Shown here in pieces: positions 41,458 to 50,810 of a stretch of DNA of 64,000 nt (positions are counted from its first letter, which is position 1; each line of letters begins with the position of its first letter). Origin of the DNA: Anaerobium acetethylicum. Lineage in GTDB: Bacteria; Bacillota; Clostridia; Lachnospirales; Lachnospiraceae. The DNA lies in assembly GCF_900096945.1 (NCBI RefSeq), contig NZ_FMKA01000001.1, positions 248,001 through 312,000 on the forward strand, in the 5' to 3' direction. Below the pieces are notes generated by a model. It had not been told where the DNA came from and searched no databases. It saw nothing but the letters and a program-made list of their open reading frames with translations. The position numbers were made by a program, and so were the translations under genes.

Positions 41458-42015
41458 TTATTTACCTGTTTTGATATCTCTTGTTTCTGTAATGATTTCA
41501 TCTGTACAGATATCGGTATCCTCAAAGGGAATTTCTGAAAACACCTGAAAATCAAAGGCGAGAGCCATCTTATAGTGATTCTCATGAATGCTCAGATATT
41601 TGTCATAGTAGCCCTTTCCGTAACCGATCCTGTGGCCGTTTTCATCAAATGCAACTCCAGGCATAAGCATGAGTGCTTCTTCCTCCCCGGCAGGATCCAG
41701 AACAACAGGTTCCAGGACGCCAAAACACCCTTCCTCCAGTTCCGAAATGCTCCTTATATAATAGAAATCCATCCTGTCGCCGTGCACCTTCGGAACAGCC
41801 ACTCGCTTTCCTTCAGTCAGTGCATGCGCTATGATTCCCTTTGTTGCGGCTTCGTTTCCGAAGTCCACATACGAATAGATGCACCTGGCATTTCTGTATT
41901 CCGGTGATGTCTCCACTTTACTGGCAATCATTCTGCTCATAGCTTCGTGTTCAGAGGGTGCAAGCTGCATCCTCAAATTCTTGATATAATTCCTAATTTC
42001 CTGTTTTTCCAGCAT
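41458..42015 (-). CDS. 5-formyltetrahydrofolate cyclo-ligase
   Basis: Converts 5-formyl-THF to 5,10-methenyl-THF with ATP. 185 residues. N-terminal LEKQEIRNYIKNLR, VAVPKVHGDRMDFYYI, PGVAFDENGHRIGYGKGYYDKYL and the C-terminal DTDICTDEIITET are the family hallmarks. The GKGYYD loop binds nucleotide and substrate. Start ATG 42015 overlaps the end of ynzC by 23 nt; its ribosome site is weak, so translation is probably coupled. A longer frame from 42045 would add ten residues. Gene order is proB, ynzC, this gene, proA. Confidence 0.93.
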   Translation of the reverse strand: MLEKQEIRNYIKNLRMQLAPSEHEAMSRMIASKVETSPEYRNARCIYSYVDFGNEAATKGIIAHALTEGKRVAVPKVHGDRMDFYYIRSISELEEGCFGVLEPVVLDPAGEEEALMLMPGVAFDENGHRIGYGKGYYDKYLSIHENHYKMALAFDFQVFSEIPFEDTDICTDEIITETRDIKTGK

Positions 42016-42214
42016 GTTTTTTACCAAGGTCGACGATTGTTCCATCAGGGTTCTGTATGGACACGTTGTTCAGCTGCCCTCTGAGGCTGCATTTGACACT
42101 CTCGACATATTCCCTTCTCAAATCGGCCTGTTCCTTTGTTTCTTCTGCGGTGAGTCCTTCCGCCTTGGCTTTTCTATAAAGTTCATTGATTCTTGTTATC
42201 TTTGATTCATTCAT
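41993..42214 (-). CDS. ynzC: DUF896 / YnzC family protein
   Basis: 73 residues, helical and charged, with the family pattern RINELYRKAKAEGLTAEE, KEQADLRREYVESVK and RGQLNNVSIQNPDG. YnzC of B. subtilis has a two-helix bundle and is linked to the SOS region, but function is unknown. Start follows AGGAGAAAAAGA. Overlaps the downstream 5-FTHF cyclo-ligase by 23 nt. A dispersed repeat (42268-42349) separates it from proB. Confidence 0.92.
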   Translation of the reverse strand: MNESKITRINELYRKAKAEGLTAEETKEQADLRREYVESVKCSLRGQLNNVSIQNPDGTIVDLGKKHAGKTGN

Positions 42215-42267
42215 TCTTTTTCTCCTAAATCTTTGGTTCGTTCTTCATCACATATGATATTTTAGTA

Positions 42268-42349
42268 TAACTGTTCAGAACCCCTGTCTCGCGAGGTGTT
42301 TTTCTTTCACTCTGTGTGACTATGAAGGACGTAGTCCTGAATAGTCACA
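42268..42349. repeat. Three-hairpin intergenic repeat, short copy B
   Basis: TAACTGTTCAGAACCCCTG..CGCGAGGTGTTTTT (42268-42303) joined directly to the palindrome 42315-42349. Compared with copy A (1112-1253), the middle (second arm of hairpin 1 and all of hairpin 2) is missing, as if by internal deletion. Confidence 0.75.
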
Positions 42350-42351
42350 TT

Positions 42352-43200
42352 TTAGTAAGTAGTATCCACCAGATAGTCCACCAGGTAGAAGTCTTCGCTT
42401 TTGTCTGAAAGGAAAATGGTTCCGCAGTTTTCGCCTTCCATAATCCTGTGGATCACATTCAGATCCTCGCCATTTGCAATTATCATGTCTGCACCTGCAA
42501 GGGTCGCTATTCGCGCCGCAGTCAGCTTTGTCGCCATTCCGCCGGTTCCGACGTTGCTTCCCGATGAGCCTTTTCCCATGTCGAGAAGATCGCTGTCGAT
42601 CTTATCTACCACTTCAATGAATTTTGCATCTTTGTTTTTATTCGGGTCATCCGTAAACAGCCCGTCTATATCGGACAGGAGTATCAGGAGATCAGCATCA
42701 ATAAGGCCTGCTACGATTGCAGAAAGCGTATCATTGTCACCGAATTCCATTTCATATGTAGAAATCGTATCATTCTCATTTACAATTGGAATGGCCCCCA
42801 TTTTAAGCAGCTCTTCAAATGTATTCTGCGCATTTTTTCTGCTCAGGTTATCGAGCATGGTTCCTTTTGTAAGAAGGATCTGAGCTGCAATCTGATTATA
42901 TTCTGAAAACAGTTTCTGATAGGCCATCATCAGCCTTCCCTGACCTATCGCAGCGCATGCCTGCTTCAATGCAATCGTTTTCGGCTTGCTGGCAAGTCCT
43001 GCAGCCTTCCTTCCGACAGCAATCGCGCCTGACGAAACAAGAACGACTTCCTTGCCCTGGTTTCTGAGGTCGCTTAGTTCACGCACCAGTTTTTCCAGTT
43101 TTATAAGGTTTAAATTCCCTGTTGCCGGATGGGTAAGAGAAGATGATCCTATCTTTACGACTATTCTTTTTTTATCTTTCAGCCTTTCTCTGACGTTCAC
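42352..43200 (-). CDS. proB: Glutamate 5-kinase
   Basis: Phosphorylates glutamate, first step of proline synthesis, and is the usual point of proline feedback. Amino-acid-kinase fold: VVKIGSSSLTHP, LVSSGAIAVGRKA, PIVNENDTIST, FGDNDTLSAIVAGLIDADLLILLSDIDGL (split) and GTGGMATKLTAARIA. 282 residues, without the C-terminal PUA domain of E. coli ProB. The start is a GTG at 43200 with AGGAGG 8 nt upstream; a TTG at 43239 has none. Downstream come ynzC, the 5-FTHF cyclo-ligase and proA. Confidence 0.95.
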   Translation of the reverse strand: MNVRERLKDKKRIVVKIGSSSLTHPATGNLNLIKLEKLVRELSDLRNQGKEVVLVSSGAIAVGRKAAGLASKPKTIALKQACAAIGQGRLMMAYQKLFSEYNQIAAQILLTKGTMLDNLSRKNAQNTFEELLKMGAIPIVNENDTISTYEMEFGDNDTLSAIVAGLIDADLLILLSDIDGLFTDDPNKNKDAKFIEVVDKIDSDLLDMGKGSSGSNVGTGGMATKLTAARIATLAGADMIIANGEDLNVIHRIMEGENCGTIFLSDKSEDFYLVDYLVDTTY

Positions 43201-43291
43201 TTTTATGTCCTCCTGTGGAATGCTTTTCCTTCTGATCAATTCAATATCATGATTATTTCTAGTATATATTACACTTTATTTTTCATTTCGT

Positions 43292-44881
43292 CTACAGCGG
43301 ATGATATTTCTTTGCCACGGCTTCCGCTACTTTTATCCCATCCATTGCTGCTGATGTAATTCCTCCTGCATACCCTGCACCTTCGCCGCAGGGATACAGG
43401 CCGGCGATTTCGCTTTCAAAATATTCATCCCGCGTTATCCTGACCGGGGAAGATGTCCTGCTTTCAACTCCGGAAAGTACAGCATCCATGCGTCCAAATC
43501 CCCTGATCATTCCGTCAAACCCTCTGATGCCCTCAATGAGGGAGCGGGACAGGAAATCAGGCAGGGCTTCTCTGAGGTTTGTAAGAACATATTCACCCTT
43601 CATGCACGGCTCAATATCTCCAAGCATTGTGCTCCCCCTGTTGTCGCAGAAATCTCCGAAGAGCTGTGCCGGGATTTTGCCTGCCCCGGCTGCAAATGCT
43701 TTTTCCTCCAGTCTGCGCTGGAACTCCACGCCTGCAAGCGCATGGTCAGAGCCGAAATCCTCCGGCGTGACTGTCACGATCATTGCGCTGTTGGCATTCC
43801 TGCTGTCCCTGGCATGATAGCTCATACCGTTTACAGCAAGCCTGTTTTCTTCCGATGAAGCGTTAACAACATAGCCGCCAGGACACATGCAGAAAGAATA
43901 GATGCTTCTTCCATCCTGCAGCTGTTTGACCAGCTTGTAGTCTGCAACGGGCAGATATGGATTTTCCGTCGTCCCGTACTGTGACTTGTTGATGAGAGCC
44001 TGCGGATGCTCGATCCTGACTCCTACCGCAAAACATTTCTGGGTCATCGGCACTGATTTCCGGTGCAGCATTTCAAAGGTATCCCTGGCGCTGTGTCCAA
44101 TCGAGAGGACTGCGATATCCGTCTCAATCTTTTCCTTACCGTTTACGGTAACAGACCTGACGCTCCCATTTTCTATCTCGATATCAGTAACCTGGCTTCC
44201 AAACCTGACCTCTCCGCCATATCTTTTGATTTCCTCGCGTATGTTTTCCACGACCCGGCTGAGAACATCTGTTCCGATATGAGGCTTGTTGAGATAAAGA
44301 ATTTCAGACGGGGCACCTGCATCGACAAAGACTTCAAGAACCTTGCGGTTCCTGCCGACAGGATCTTTTACGAGAGTGTTGAGCTTGCCATCCGAGAAAG
44401 TACCGGCTCCGCCTTCGCCGAACTGCACGTTTGAAGATGTGTCCAAAATCCCCGTATTCCAGAACCGGTCGACACTCTTCATCCTTTTTTGCACTTCCTC
44501 TCCTCTTTCAAGAAGGATAGGACGATATCCGTGCTTTGCAAGAAAAAGGCCGCAATAAAGGCCTGCAGGACCAGTTCCGATTATGACAGGCCTGCGCTTC
44601 AATTCTTCATCTCCAGAGGGCGGAAACACGTAGGGCACTTCGTTGGTTGACATAACATTATTATTGTTAACTTTTCTGATTATTACCTTTTCATCAGACG
44701 TTTCCACATCAATGGCATATACAAATTTTATATCGTTTTTCTTTCTGGCGTCAATGGACCTCTTTGCAATCCTGTAGCTTCTGATGCCATCTTTTTTTAT
44801 TTTCAAAGCTTTTGCAATCTCCGAAACCATCTGTTCTTCACTGTGTCCCGGACTCAGCTTAAGCTGCTGTATTCTGATCAT
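43292..44881 (-). CDS. NAD(P)/FAD-dependent oxidoreductase (COG2509 type)
   Basis: 529-residue flavoprotein. The N-terminal domain (1-90) has LKLSPGHSEEQMVSEIAKAL and a basic KSIDARKK-like RSIDARKKNDIKFVYAID segment. The FAD dinucleotide-binding motif VIIGTGPAGLYCGLFLAKHG starts near 98, then VQFGEGGAGTFSDGKL. ITRDEYFESEIAGLYPCGEGAGYAGGITSAAMDG forms the end (split here around Gly). Family members are called uncharacterised FAD-dependent dehydrogenases; the substrate is unknown. Start follows AAAGG. It is 19 bp after the HI0933-type flavoprotein gene, in one operon. Confidence 0.93.
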   Translation of the reverse strand: MIRIQQLKLSPGHSEEQMVSEIAKALKIKKDGIRSYRIAKRSIDARKKNDIKFVYAIDVETSDEKVIIRKVNNNNVMSTNEVPYVFPPSGDEELKRRPVIIGTGPAGLYCGLFLAKHGYRPILLERGEEVQKRMKSVDRFWNTGILDTSSNVQFGEGGAGTFSDGKLNTLVKDPVGRNRKVLEVFVDAGAPSEILYLNKPHIGTDVLSRVVENIREEIKRYGGEVRFGSQVTDIEIENGSVRSVTVNGKEKIETDIAVLSIGHSARDTFEMLHRKSVPMTQKCFAVGVRIEHPQALINKSQYGTTENPYLPVADYKLVKQLQDGRSIYSFCMCPGGYVVNASSEENRLAVNGMSYHARDSRNANSAMIVTVTPEDFGSDHALAGVEFQRRLEEKAFAAGAGKIPAQLFGDFCDNRGSTMLGDIEPCMKGEYVLTNLREALPDFLSRSLIEGIRGFDGMIRGFGRMDAVLSGVESRTSSPVRITRDEYFESEIAGLYPCGEGAGYAGGITSAAMDGIKVAEAVAKKYHPL

Positions 44882-44900
44882 AATTTTCTGCCTTTCCCAT

Positions 44901-46142
44901 TTATAAAGCCCGTTTGGATGAACTGCTCATTCCTGCAACGTAGCCGCTGGTCCATGCCCACTGCAGATTATAGCCGCCGCATGTGCCATCTATGTCGATT
45001 ATTTCACCGGAAAAATAGAGCCCTTTAACAAGTTTTGATTCCAGGGTCTCGTCATCCAGTTCCGTGGTGTCAACCCCGCCTGCACAGATCTGTGCATTTG
45101 CAAAGGGATTCGTTTCCTTGATTGTCACTGTGAACTTCTTCATCTTTTCTGCCAGCTTCCTTACCTCGTCCTTCTTTAGTGAATCCGAAGGCGCGTGCAG
45201 TGGTATTCCCGCCTGCCTGAGAAGCACTGCGTTTAATTTTTTGTTAAGAAGCCCGTTCATCATTTCCTCTGCGTCCTTATAGGGGCAGTTGCAGATCCTT
45301 GCAAAAAGCATGTCTGTCAGATCATGTTCATTCACTTCAGGCATAAAATCAATTTCGGTGCTGACCCTGCAGCCGGACTCAAGTCCTCTGGCTGCAAATC
45401 TGCTGATCTGGAAAACCGGAATCCCGGAGATGCCATAATCCGTGAGCTGCAGCTCTCCTGTTTCCCAGGCCGCCTTACTGCCGTTTATAAACAGCGTGAT
45501 TGCTGCCTCTGTCCTGATTCCTGCCAGGCTCTTGAAAAAATCCTCTTTCGCCCGCAGCTGCACAAGGGCGGGCACGGGTGTTATGATCCTGTGTCCAAAA
45601 TCTGCCGCTATCTTATATCCGCTTCCGTCAGATCCGGTAACCGGAGCAGCTTTAGAACCTGCTGCAACGATGAGCCTTCTGCATTCATAACTGCCGGTGC
45701 CTGCCTGGATGCAGAATCCGGCGCCTGTTTTTTTTATCCCCTTAATTTCAGTTTCACAGATAATCTTTATTTTCAGATGCTCTGCCTCCATTCTGAGTAC
45801 ATCCAGGACCGAAGCTGCCTGCTCAGAATTCGGATAAATATAGCCGTTTTTATTCTTTGGAAATATGCCAAGTCCTTTGAAAAATTCCAGAGTTTCCGTT
45901 ACGCCGAACTGTTTGAGCAGATTCATGGCAAACTCCGGATGTTCTCCTCTGTAATGTTCAGGCTTCTGGTCAAGATTTGTCAGATTGCATTTTCCGTTTC
46001 CTGTTGAAAGGATTTTCTTGCCGATTCGGTCCTTATGTTCAAGAATCGTCACCCTGCTGCCATTTCTTGCAGCCGTTATCCCCGCCATAAGCCCTGAGGC
46101 ACCGCCGCCAATAACGACTATATCATGTATGTCCTTTGCCAT
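44901..46142 (-). CDS. HI0933/YhiN family FAD-binding protein (aminoacetone oxidase family)
   Basis: 413 residues. FAD-binding IVVIGGGASGLMAGITAARNG at 10-30 (first part), GKKILSTGNGKCNLTN at 43-58 and the C-terminal GLYFSGEIIDIDGTCGGYNLQWAWTSG (split) near 380. The middle holds a ferredoxin-like insert. Family members are labelled aminoacetone oxidases or BaiN-like; the reaction here is not known. Start follows GAGAAAGGG. Second of two consecutive flavoproteins, downstream of a flippase gene. Confidence 0.92.
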   Translation of the reverse strand: MAKDIHDIVVIGGGASGLMAGITAARNGSRVTILEHKDRIGKKILSTGNGKCNLTNLDQKPEHYRGEHPEFAMNLLKQFGVTETLEFFKGLGIFPKNKNGYIYPNSEQAASVLDVLRMEAEHLKIKIICETEIKGIKKTGAGFCIQAGTGSYECRRLIVAAGSKAAPVTGSDGSGYKIAADFGHRIITPVPALVQLRAKEDFFKSLAGIRTEAAITLFINGSKAAWETGELQLTDYGISGIPVFQISRFAARGLESGCRVSTEIDFMPEVNEHDLTDMLFARICNCPYKDAEEMMNGLLNKKLNAVLLRQAGIPLHAPSDSLKKDEVRKLAEKMKKFTVTIKETNPFANAQICAGGVDTTELDDETLESKLVKGLYFSGEIIDIDGTCGGYNLQWAWTSGYVAGMSSSSKRAL

Positions 46143-46198
46143 TTTTAACCCTTTCTCATTTTTTTATAATTAATTACCAGATCCAACGTTTCATGATC

Positions 46199-47854
46199 TT
46201 AAATCAGATGCAGTTTCTTTGCCAGCCTGCAGATGAGCCTTCCTTTTGGAAGAGCAAGGATTTCTTCTTCATCCATTCCTTTCAGATAAAGAATCATGAT
46301 TCCATAGATTCCGACTCCGAAAGCCATCGCAATTATGACAGCAGCCGTGTTGCTTCCACTGAGCTGGTTGATCCCTTTGTGTATGAGATACACGCATATT
46401 CCCATCATAGCTGACGAAACAGCCGGTATGACGAAAGTTTTTTTCACTTCCTGCGAATAATCCAGATGTTTTCTGATTGCCATTCCGTTGAGCATGCACA
46501 TTAAAAATGCGAATAAGACGCTTGCATATACGACACCGTATACATTCCATTTCAGGAAATACAGCATCACGAAAAGCAATGCAAGATGTATGGTCAGGGA
46601 TATCAAAGCATGCCGCACAGGCAGTTTCATCCTGTTTATTCCCTGCAGAATACCATTAGTGAGGGTTGAAAGGGAATAGAATACCACAGATACAGATCCG
46701 ACTCTCAGCAGGTTGGCTGGCAGCTGGCTGGCATCACGAAACAGAAGCTGCAGCACTGGCGAGGCAAGCACGCTCAGGCCTACTGCGCTTGGTATTGCGA
46801 TAAGCATCGTTGCACGTATCGCACTGTATATTTTTTTCCTGACTGCACCGTCATTTCCCTCGGCGACAGCCCCTGAAAGGCTCGGTATTACAGAAGCACA
46901 GAGAGCCGAGGCGATGGCAATCGGCATATTTGTAAGAAGTTTATACTTGTTGCTGAAAATCCCCCAGAGGCTTGCTACATCCTTAGATTCATAGCCTTGC
47001 CCTGCAAGGATATTATTGAACATTCCCTGGTCCAGAATGCCGCTGATATTGTAGACGGCAGTACTGAGGATAACAGGTGCTATCGTCAGGAACAGCAGCC
47101 TGTAGATCTGGGAATAGGATTCCTTTTTCTTCGTGGTGTCTTTTCTCAGTTGTTTCCTGATTATCTTTTTGTACATTGCCATGACAAAAATAAGGAAAAA
47201 GAGGCCGAAAACTGCGCCTGCCCCCGTTCCAAGTGTTCCGCCTGCTGCCCCGTAGGCTTCCGCATAAGATTCCGTATTCAAAACCCCGTCGACCTTTGCG
47301 CCGTAGGAAAAGAGGTAATATGCCGCACCGACGCTGACGATTGCATTTATGATTCCTTCGATGATCTGTGAAAGCGCAGTCGGCATCATTGTGCCGAGCC
47401 CCTGGAAATAGCCCCTCATTACGCCCATAACGGCAACAACGAAAAGTGTCGGAGCCAGCATCCTGAGAGCGATACCGCTCATAGCCTGAGCCATTACCCG
47501 TCCCGCAAGGAAATCAGCTGCGAAGTATGTCACCAATGCCGCCCCCCCGCCTACGGTCCCGGCAAAGACCAGGGCGCATCTGAATATCCGGTATGCGTTC
47601 CTTTTCTCTCCCATTGCCACCCTGGCTGCTACCAGTTTCGAGACTGCAAGCGGCAGGCTGTATGACGATAAAAGAAGCAGTATAGAATAGACCTCGAACG
47701 CGGCAGCGTAATAGCCGTTTCCTTCATCGCCTATTATATTTGTAAGGGGTATTCTGTATGCGATCCCGATAAGCCTCACGATAATGGAAGCCATCGCAAG
47801 GATACTGCCCTGTATGATAAAGCTGGATTGTCTTTGCTTTTTTTGTTTTTCCAT
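46199..47854 (-). CDS. MurJ/SpoVB-like lipid flippase (polysaccharide biosynthesis family)
   Basis: 551-residue MOP-superfamily membrane protein with about fourteen hydrophobic segments. N-terminal IIVRLIGIAYRIPLTNIIGDEGNGYYAAAFEVYSI (split) and LPLAVSKLVAARVA are typical of the SpoVB/YtgP/YkvU group, which includes lipid II flippases in Bacillus. Expected to move lipid-linked wall precursors across the membrane; whether it is the vegetative MurJ equivalent or a sporulation-type SpoVB cannot be decided. Start follows GAGGTG. No other wall gene is next to it. 77 bp upstream lies the DUF3048 lipoprotein gene. Confidence 0.9.
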   Translation of the reverse strand: MEKQKKQRQSSFIIQGSILAMASIIVRLIGIAYRIPLTNIIGDEGNGYYAAAFEVYSILLLLSSYSLPLAVSKLVAARVAMGEKRNAYRIFRCALVFAGTVGGGAALVTYFAADFLAGRVMAQAMSGIALRMLAPTLFVVAVMGVMRGYFQGLGTMMPTALSQIIEGIINAIVSVGAAYYLFSYGAKVDGVLNTESYAEAYGAAGGTLGTGAGAVFGLFFLIFVMAMYKKIIRKQLRKDTTKKKESYSQIYRLLFLTIAPVILSTAVYNISGILDQGMFNNILAGQGYESKDVASLWGIFSNKYKLLTNMPIAIASALCASVIPSLSGAVAEGNDGAVRKKIYSAIRATMLIAIPSAVGLSVLASPVLQLLFRDASQLPANLLRVGSVSVVFYSLSTLTNGILQGINRMKLPVRHALISLTIHLALLFVMLYFLKWNVYGVVYASVLFAFLMCMLNGMAIRKHLDYSQEVKKTFVIPAVSSAMMGICVYLIHKGINQLSGSNTAAVIIAMAFGVGIYGIMILYLKGMDEEEILALPKGRLICRLAKKLHLI

Positions 47855-47931
47855 GAAGCACCTCTGTTATGATTTTGATTTCCGGCATACGGACACAGTC
47901 CGCATTGTCAGAATCGCCCTTTGCCGGGCGT

Positions 47932-49053
47932 TTATTGCTGCGTCGGAGTATCGAGAATCTCCACTTTATCTGCACCGCCATTCTGGATGATGCATACCCA
48001 GGTCTTCCCCTGGTTCAGCCGGATTTCCTCGCCCGCCGTGTTATAATACCTTGTCGGACCGAATTCAGAATCCTTTTTCCAGGTGATGTCGATTGATTTT
48101 CCGTTGGTAATGAACTTTCCCGATCCACCGCTCTGTACATTTATATTCAGATACTGGGTATTGTCGAAATTGCTGCTGCTACAGTTCTGGAGTATGATAT
48201 TTTTATATGCAAGCTGCTGATTCGTCATCTCGTCAATCTGGATACCGCCGTACTGAAAGCGGTAATACAGGCCATCTGCCGTATTGTATTCGAACCATGG
48301 CTTATTTATGGGATAGCCCGGCTTAACGACCATTGCGGAGATTCCGTCGGGAACGATGCTTTCGCCGTCTGCCGCAAACTGGTAATGTCCGGTATAGCCG
48401 GCGTCATAATTTTTATCATAGCCCTTTGCTTCTATGCCTGCGGCAATCCCTGAAGCGCTTGCATAGGCATTGTGGGGGGCTTTCCTGTCGGTCGTCCTGA
48501 AGTACACCGTGCCTCCGATACCGCTGAGGCCGCTGAGGTTATCGACGTTATCCCTGTCCAGCAGATTGAGGGCATATGCGGACTGGCCAAAATGGGCATA
48601 GATGGCATCGAATTCGACTGCAAAATAGACATAATAGTTTCTTGCACTTCTGACAGATCCAATCTTTTCAAGCTGGTCATAGTCTTCAAATATTCCCATC
48701 AGCCTTGTAAGCGCTCCTTCAACAGGCGCTTCATATACAACGCCTGCCTTTGAAATTCCGCACTGGGGCGTTGCCACCTGAATATTATTGAGCATCACCG
48801 CTACAGGACGTCTTGTCCCGATTGCAAGCTCCACCCACTCCCCTGTCAGATAGCTCTGCATCTGCCCTTCGTGGGTAACAACCGGTTCCTCTGCTACCGG
48901 CTCCACAGGAGGTGCCTCTTCTGCTGTCTCTTCCTGTACCGCAACAACAGGTTTTTCTTCTGCTGCCGGCTCCGCTTTCACTTCTTTTCTCCCGCATCCT
49001 GCAAGCATGACTCCTACAACCGCAAGGATTGCCATATACCTGATTCTTCTCAT
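47932..49053 (-). CDS. DUF3048 domain lipoprotein (YerB-like)
   Basis: 373 residues. Lipoprotein signal with lipobox VMLAGCG (Cys near 20), then a Glu/Pro/Ala-rich spacer (about 25-60) of low complexity that may cross the wall. The DUF3048 region starts at RRPVAVMLNNIQVATPQCGISKAGVVYEAPVEGALTR (split) and contains GSVRSARNYYVYFA. The C-terminal part ends with GKTWVCIIQNGGADKVE. B. subtilis YerB is of this family and its function is unknown. Start at 49053 has AAGGGG upstream; an ATG at 49080 lies before it. ybeY is 93 bp upstream. Confidence 0.9.
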   Translation of the reverse strand: MRRIRYMAILAVVGVMLAGCGRKEVKAEPAAEEKPVVAVQEETAEEAPPVEPVAEEPVVTHEGQMQSYLTGEWVELAIGTRRPVAVMLNNIQVATPQCGISKAGVVYEAPVEGALTRLMGIFEDYDQLEKIGSVRSARNYYVYFAVEFDAIYAHFGQSAYALNLLDRDNVDNLSGLSGIGGTVYFRTTDRKAPHNAYASASGIAAGIEAKGYDKNYDAGYTGHYQFAADGESIVPDGISAMVVKPGYPINKPWFEYNTADGLYYRFQYGGIQIDEMTNQQLAYKNIILQNCSSSNFDNTQYLNINVQSGGSGKFITNGKSIDITWKKDSEFGPTRYYNTAGEEIRLNQGKTWVCIIQNGGADKVEILDTPTQQ

Positions 49054-49146
49054 CTGATGTACCCCTTCCGCTTTCCTCATTCTTCAAAACAGCTGTTCAT
49101 TTTCTATACTGCTTCTACTCCGTCTCCCCAGACATCTGCGTCCATC

Positions 49147-49644
49147 CTATCTGGTAATGTCCATGCCATCCAGGATCTTTTTCTGTCTTGCTTCCATTTC
49201 TGCCGCTTCCTCTTCAGTCATATGATCGTATCCGCACAGATGCAGCACGCTGTGGGCTATCAGGAATGCAAATTCCCGTTCCGCCGAATGCCCATAATTC
49301 TCCGCCTGTTCGAAAACTTTGTCTGCAGAAACAACGATGTCCCCGAGCATGAGTTCTCCTGTCTCAGGATTAAAGAAATCCTCCACCTGTTCTTCAAGGT
49401 GGGAAAAGTCTCCCGGCACTTCATACTCCGCCATGGGGAACGAAAGCACATCGGTGGGCCGGTCTATTCCTCTGAACTCATTATTGATCTTCCTGATTTC
49501 TTCATTGTCCGTAATCACAAGATGCACTTCCGTTTCATAAGGGCATTCTTCAAAGTCAAGAACAGCTTCGATCACTCTTTCTGCAAGTTCCTTTACATTA
49601 AACGGAAACTCTTTTCCGCTTTCGAATTCAACATCAAACGTCAT
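49147..49644 (-). CDS. ybeY: Endoribonuclease YbeY (rRNA maturation factor)
   Basis: Metal-dependent RNase needed for 16S rRNA 3'-end processing and 70S quality control. 165 residues. The zinc triad is in HSVLHLCGYDH near 130-140 (H-x3-H-x5-H). FRGIDRPTDVLSFPM (about 74-88) and GDIVVSADKV are family motifs. Start follows CGGAGG. It is 15 bp after phoH, the conserved phoH-ybeY pair. Confidence 0.96.
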   Translation of the reverse strand: MTFDVEFESGKEFPFNVKELAERVIEAVLDFEECPYETEVHLVITDNEEIRKINNEFRGIDRPTDVLSFPMAEYEVPGDFSHLEEQVEDFFNPETGELMLGDIVVSADKVFEQAENYGHSAEREFAFLIAHSVLHLCGYDHMTEEEAAEMEARQKKILDGMDITR

Positions 49645-49659
49645 TGTTTTACCTCCGTC

Positions 49660-50664
49660 TTATTTGTGTGGTTTTCTTTCAGTTTTTTTCTTCAGCACTG
49701 ACGGCTGGCTTACTTTTTCATATTCGTCATATGCAGTCACAATCTTCTGTACAAGCGGATGGCGGACTACATCTTTGTTTGTCAGAAAGCTGAAGGCGAT
49801 TCCGTCAATGTTATTCAGGACCTTTGCCGCCACGTCGAGTCCCGATTTCATGCCCTGGGGCAGATCTTTCTGGGTCGTATCACCGGTGACAATCACCTTA
49901 GATCCGAATCCGATTCGTGTCAGGAACATCTTCATCTGTGCAGGCGTTGTATTCTGCGCCTCATCAAGGATGATATAAGCATTGTCAAGGGTTCTTCCCC
50001 TCATATATGCAAGAGGTGCAACTTCGATAAGTCCCTTTTCCATATTCCGCTGGAAGCTCTCAGCTCCGAGTATCTGATAAAGCGCATCATATAGCGGCCT
50101 TAAATAGGGGTCCACCTTGCTCTGGAGGTCGCCTGGAAGGAAGCCCAGCTTTTCTCCGGCTTCAATGGCAGGTCTGGTCAGGATAATTCTGTTCACATCG
50201 CCGTTTTTGAAGGCAGTCACTGCCATCGCCATTGCGAGATAAGTCTTGCCGGTCCCTGCCGGTCCCACTCCGAAGACTATCATATTATGCCGGATCTGGT
50301 CAACGTACTTTTTCTGGCCAAGGGTCTTCGGCTTTATGGGCTTTCCGTTGATCGTATGGCATATGAGGTCCTTATCGATTTCCAGAATCGCCGTTTCCTT
50401 CTCCTCAAAAGACAGGGCAATTGCATAGTCTACATTCTGCTCCTCAATGATGCTGCCCCTCTTTGAAAGTTCTATGAGCTGGCTAAACACGCTTTTCGCC
50501 TTCCTGACAGACAAATCCGCACCAAGTATCTTCAGTTCGTTATCCCTGGCAACGATCGTCACGTTGAGGGTTCTTTCTATCTTCTTGATAAATTCATCGT
50601 ACCTCCCGAAAACGTTTTTTGCATGTTCCGCAGGTATGTCGATTATTGTTTCTATAATTGCCAT
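49660..50664 (-). CDS. ybeZ: PhoH-like ATPase (PhoL)
   Basis: 334-residue P-loop ATPase thought to act with YbeY in RNA metabolism. N-terminal helix-rich and KH-like part (1-100). The PhoH domain has FGVGPAGTGKTYLAMAMAV near 130 (Walker A), RPAIEAGEKLGFLPGDL, AYIILDEAQNTTPAQMKMFLTRIGFGSK (split, Walker B) and TGDTTQKDLP. The tail is basic. Start follows GGAGGGAT. A terminator at 50756-50795 separates it from the gene upstream, so phoH-ybeY probably start their own transcript. Confidence 0.95.
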   Translation of the reverse strand: MAIIETIIDIPAEHAKNVFGRYDEFIKKIERTLNVTIVARDNELKILGADLSVRKAKSVFSQLIELSKRGSIIEEQNVDYAIALSFEEKETAILEIDKDLICHTINGKPIKPKTLGQKKYVDQIRHNMIVFGVGPAGTGKTYLAMAMAVTAFKNGDVNRIILTRPAIEAGEKLGFLPGDLQSKVDPYLRPLYDALYQILGAESFQRNMEKGLIEVAPLAYMRGRTLDNAYIILDEAQNTTPAQMKMFLTRIGFGSKVIVTGDTTQKDLPQGMKSGLDVAAKVLNNIDGIAFSFLTNKDVVRHPLVQKIVTAYDEYEKVSQPSVLKKKTERKPHK

Positions 50665-50755
50665 AAATGTTCCTATCCCTCCATATGTCTCCGTATCTTC
50701 TGCTGATCAGAACCAGCGTTTTGCGGCATGAAAAGTTTATCATAAATATGCGAAA

Positions 50756-50795
50756 AAAGACAATCCGCGTCGTGATACTGACTAGTCTTGTCTTT
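50756..50795 (-). terminator. Intrinsic terminator after the CBS-domain membrane protein gene
   Basis: AAAGACAA (50756-50763) pairs with TTGTCTTT (50788-50795). On the minus strand the stem is followed by TTTTCG. Confidence 0.65.
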
Positions 50796-50810
50796 GTTTT
50801 CGCTTATGGT